Of a stretch of DNA of 54,392 nt, positions 53,399 through 54,392 are shown one piece after another (within the stretch, counting starts at the first letter, position 1; each line of letters starts with the position of its first letter). The DNA is from Verrucomicrobiota bacterium. Lineage in GTDB: Bacteria > Verrucomicrobiota > Verrucomicrobiia > Opitutales > Opitutaceae. The stretch spans positions 1 to 54,392 of the forward strand of contig CAUJJL010000208.1 of the NCBI GenBank assembly GCA_963205455.1, given 5' to 3'. The notes under the pieces were generated by a model. The model was not told the origin of the DNA and did no database searches. It saw only the letters and a list, made by a program, of their open reading frames with translations. The translations under genes and the position numbers were made by a program.

Positions 53399-54020
53399 AT
53401 TCCTTATGGCCGGCGGGCGTGAGCAGGCCGCCGAAAAAGATGCGAATGCCCTCGTCGAACATCTCGGCAGGCGTGCGACGAAGGCGCTGCAAGGTTTCAC
53501 CGTCCAGCATGCCCTGCATCGCGTGCATGAAAAATTCTCCGGCGAAATCAGGGCTGATTTCGGTCCGAACCGCAGCAGCTTGATGCCCTTCCTTGATATA
53601 CTCGGAGAAGATATGGGCAATGTTCCCGCTGCGCACCCGCTTCAGGTGCCGGTACAGTTGTGGCCCCTTGAGCTGCAGATCACGAATGACTGCCGGTCGG
53701 AACTGGCCCAGCCGCGCCATCATGTGCGCCGCAAAGGAGCGCAGCTTTGCCACAAACGTCAGCCCGGGGCGGGCAAGGATTTCCTCTGCCTCCGCGCGGA
53801 TTCCGGCCGCGAATCCATCGAGCACCGCACGGATGATGGCGTCCTTGCCTCGAAAGTACACATAGAGCGTCTTCTTGCTCATGCCCAGATCCGCGGCGAG
53901 ATCGCTCATGGCAAAGGCACTGTAGCCGTGCCTGAGAAACCGCACCCCGGCCCGCGCGACGATACGACGTCGCAATTCCACTCCAACCGCTGAGTCAGCC
54001 CTTTCATCGACGGTAACCAT
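53376..54020 (-). CDS. TetR/AcrR-family regulator of efflux operon
   Basis: A 214-residue repressor starting MVTVDERADS; in-frame starts at 54056 and 54095 would lengthen it without family resemblance. The helix-turn-helix lies at about residues 20-60 (AMSDLAADLGMSKKTLYVYFRGKDAII). The C-terminal ligand domain is of the CecR/AcrR kind (FFMHAMQGMLDG). It is the first gene of the adaptor-ATPase-permease operon, the same order as ybiH-ybhG-ybhF in E. coli, so local control of efflux is inferred. Confidence 0.88.
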   Translation of the reverse strand: MVTVDERADSAVGVELRRRIVARAGVRFLRHGYSAFAMSDLAADLGMSKKTLYVYFRGKDAIIRAVLDGFAAGIRAEAEEILARPGLTFVAKLRSFAAHMMARLGQFRPAVIRDLQLKGPQLYRHLKRVRSGNIAHIFSEYIKEGHQAAAVRTEISPDFAGEFFMHAMQGMLDGETLQRLRRTPAEMFDEGIRIFFGGLLTPAGHKEYEKLFPH

Positions 54021-54095
54021 GATCGTGGAAACCAGAATCGCATTTCCGGTTTCCATGGCAAGAAGAATGGATTGAGGAGCGCAGGAGAAATCCAC

Positions 54096-54118
54096 TCGTC
54101 TCCTCCTAAAACAGACGA
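54096..54118. promoter_or_regulatory. Candidate TetR operator
   Basis: TCGTCT (54096-54101) and AGACGA (54113-54118) form a 23-nt dyad with an 11-nt centre, 75 nt upstream of the regulator start. TetR-family repressors often bind such dyads in their own promoter. Nothing else was recognised in 54119-54200. Confidence 0.3.
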
Positions 54119-54200
54119 AGGCAATCAGTCTCGACCTTTTCGGGAAGTACTATCGCGGGTGATGCCAACCGGAATTCCTCTTGGGTCAGCTGCTTTTCCA

Positions 54201-54247
54201 TCAATTTTCCCGGCACTGATCCATTGATCGATTGCCGATAAAATTGA
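54201..54247. repeat. Long imperfect hairpin beside transposase
   Basis: TCAATTTTCCCGGCA (54201-54215) and TGCCGATAAAATTGA (54233-54247) pair at 13 of 15 positions around a 17-nt loop. It lies 5 nt beyond the stop of the partial transposase. It could be the terminator of the insertion sequence or part of its end. Confidence 0.5.
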
Positions 54248-54252
54248 GTCGC

Positions 54253-54392
54253 CTAGTGCACTGTCTCTTTAATGTCTTTACTAACGAATTGCTGCCGAGT
54301 CAGGGCCTCACGGGCGCGGTGGATTTTCTCGAGGATGCTCTTGCCGTCGGCTTTCCATTCGTACCGAACCGGCCGGAGGTTGCGTTCGGCAA
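54253..54392 (-). CDS. Partial IS630-type transposase, C-terminal end
   Basis: Reading inward from the right edge on the minus strand gives 45 codons ending in TAG: ...LRPVRYEW, KADGKSILEKI, HRAREAL ... KETVH. The pattern P-x-W-x-A-(x)n-I-(x)3-I/V-x-R-A-R-x-A-L near the C-terminus is typical of IS630-family transposases. The gene runs off the window, so whether the element is intact cannot be told. Identification rests on this short tail only. Confidence 0.5.
   Translation of the reverse strand, partial: AERNLRPVRYEWKADGKSILEKIHRAREALTRQQFVSKDIKETVH

Noticed and set aside
1..54392. CRISPR arrays, tRNA and rRNA genes
   Set aside because: No regularly spaced repeats and no tRNA-like cloverleaf or rRNA segments were seen in the noncoding gaps, which are mostly short.

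Overview
The window looks like chromosomal DNA of a GC-rich member of the Verrucomicrobiota, most likely Opitutales/Opitutaceae. The grounds are the two very large TonB-dependent receptors with the N-terminal 'L.PF.V' style plug typical of that group and no SusD partner, the Verrucomicrobia-style LacI regulator, the many exported sulfatases and (alpha/alpha)-toroid enzymes, and a heme-c protein with a sugar-dehydrogenase propeller. Classification is inferred from protein style only. Most genes lack a clear Shine-Dalgarno site, so several starts were chosen from signal peptides and from 4-nt ATGA overlaps.

Region 1 (1-30.7 kb) is a large carbohydrate-utilisation locus. On the left a LacI-family regulator (minus) is divergent from a plus-strand operon encoding a furanose-type sugar ABC importer closely resembling YtfQ-YtfR-YtfT-YjfF, followed by a GH43 enzyme. 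Then twelve consecutive minus-strand genes run from 29.7 kb down to 7.0 kb: ROK kinase, class I phosphomannose isomerase with a large N-terminal extension, cupin-type phosphoglucose isomerase, double beta-helix GH55-like protein, small cupin, GH2, TonB-dependent receptor, sulfatase, two tandem (alpha/alpha)-toroid proteins of unassigned function, MFS transporter and FAD oxidoreductase. A GntR/UTRA regulator follows. The logic is: outer-membrane uptake, desulfation and hydrolysis, possible oxidation, import by MFS or ABC transporter, then phosphorylation and isomerisation to glucose/fructose phosphates. An almost identical 16-bp dyad lies in the LacI/ABC divergent promoter and upstream of the TonB receptor, which suggests that one LacI protein controls both halves.

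Region 2 (30.7-38.9 kb) is a mixed set: an exported MsrB lacking zinc cysteines, a Tat-exported TIM-barrel isomerase-like protein, a tri-heme sugar-dehydrogenase-like protein, a repeat-rich exported hypothetical, an ECF sigma factor with two translationally coupled membrane proteins, a short-chain dehydrogenase and a small PLDc_N-type membrane peptide.

Region 3 (38.9-50.3 kb) is a second plus-strand polysaccharide locus: TonB-dependent receptor, strong hairpin, a Tat-exported toroid protein, a second toroid protein coupled to a sulfatase, a heparinase II/III-type lyase and a beta-propeller protein of GH43-like shape. The gene content points to a sulfated, uronic-acid-containing glycan. The two toroid proteins share an H-T-x-N-(H)-R motif and are good candidates for undescribed enzymes.

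Region 4 (50.3-54.4 kb) holds a TetR-controlled YbhG/F/R-type ABC efflux system on the minus strand. At the extreme right edge is the C-terminal piece of a probable IS630-type transposase next to a long imperfect hairpin. No tRNA, rRNA or CRISPR array was seen.
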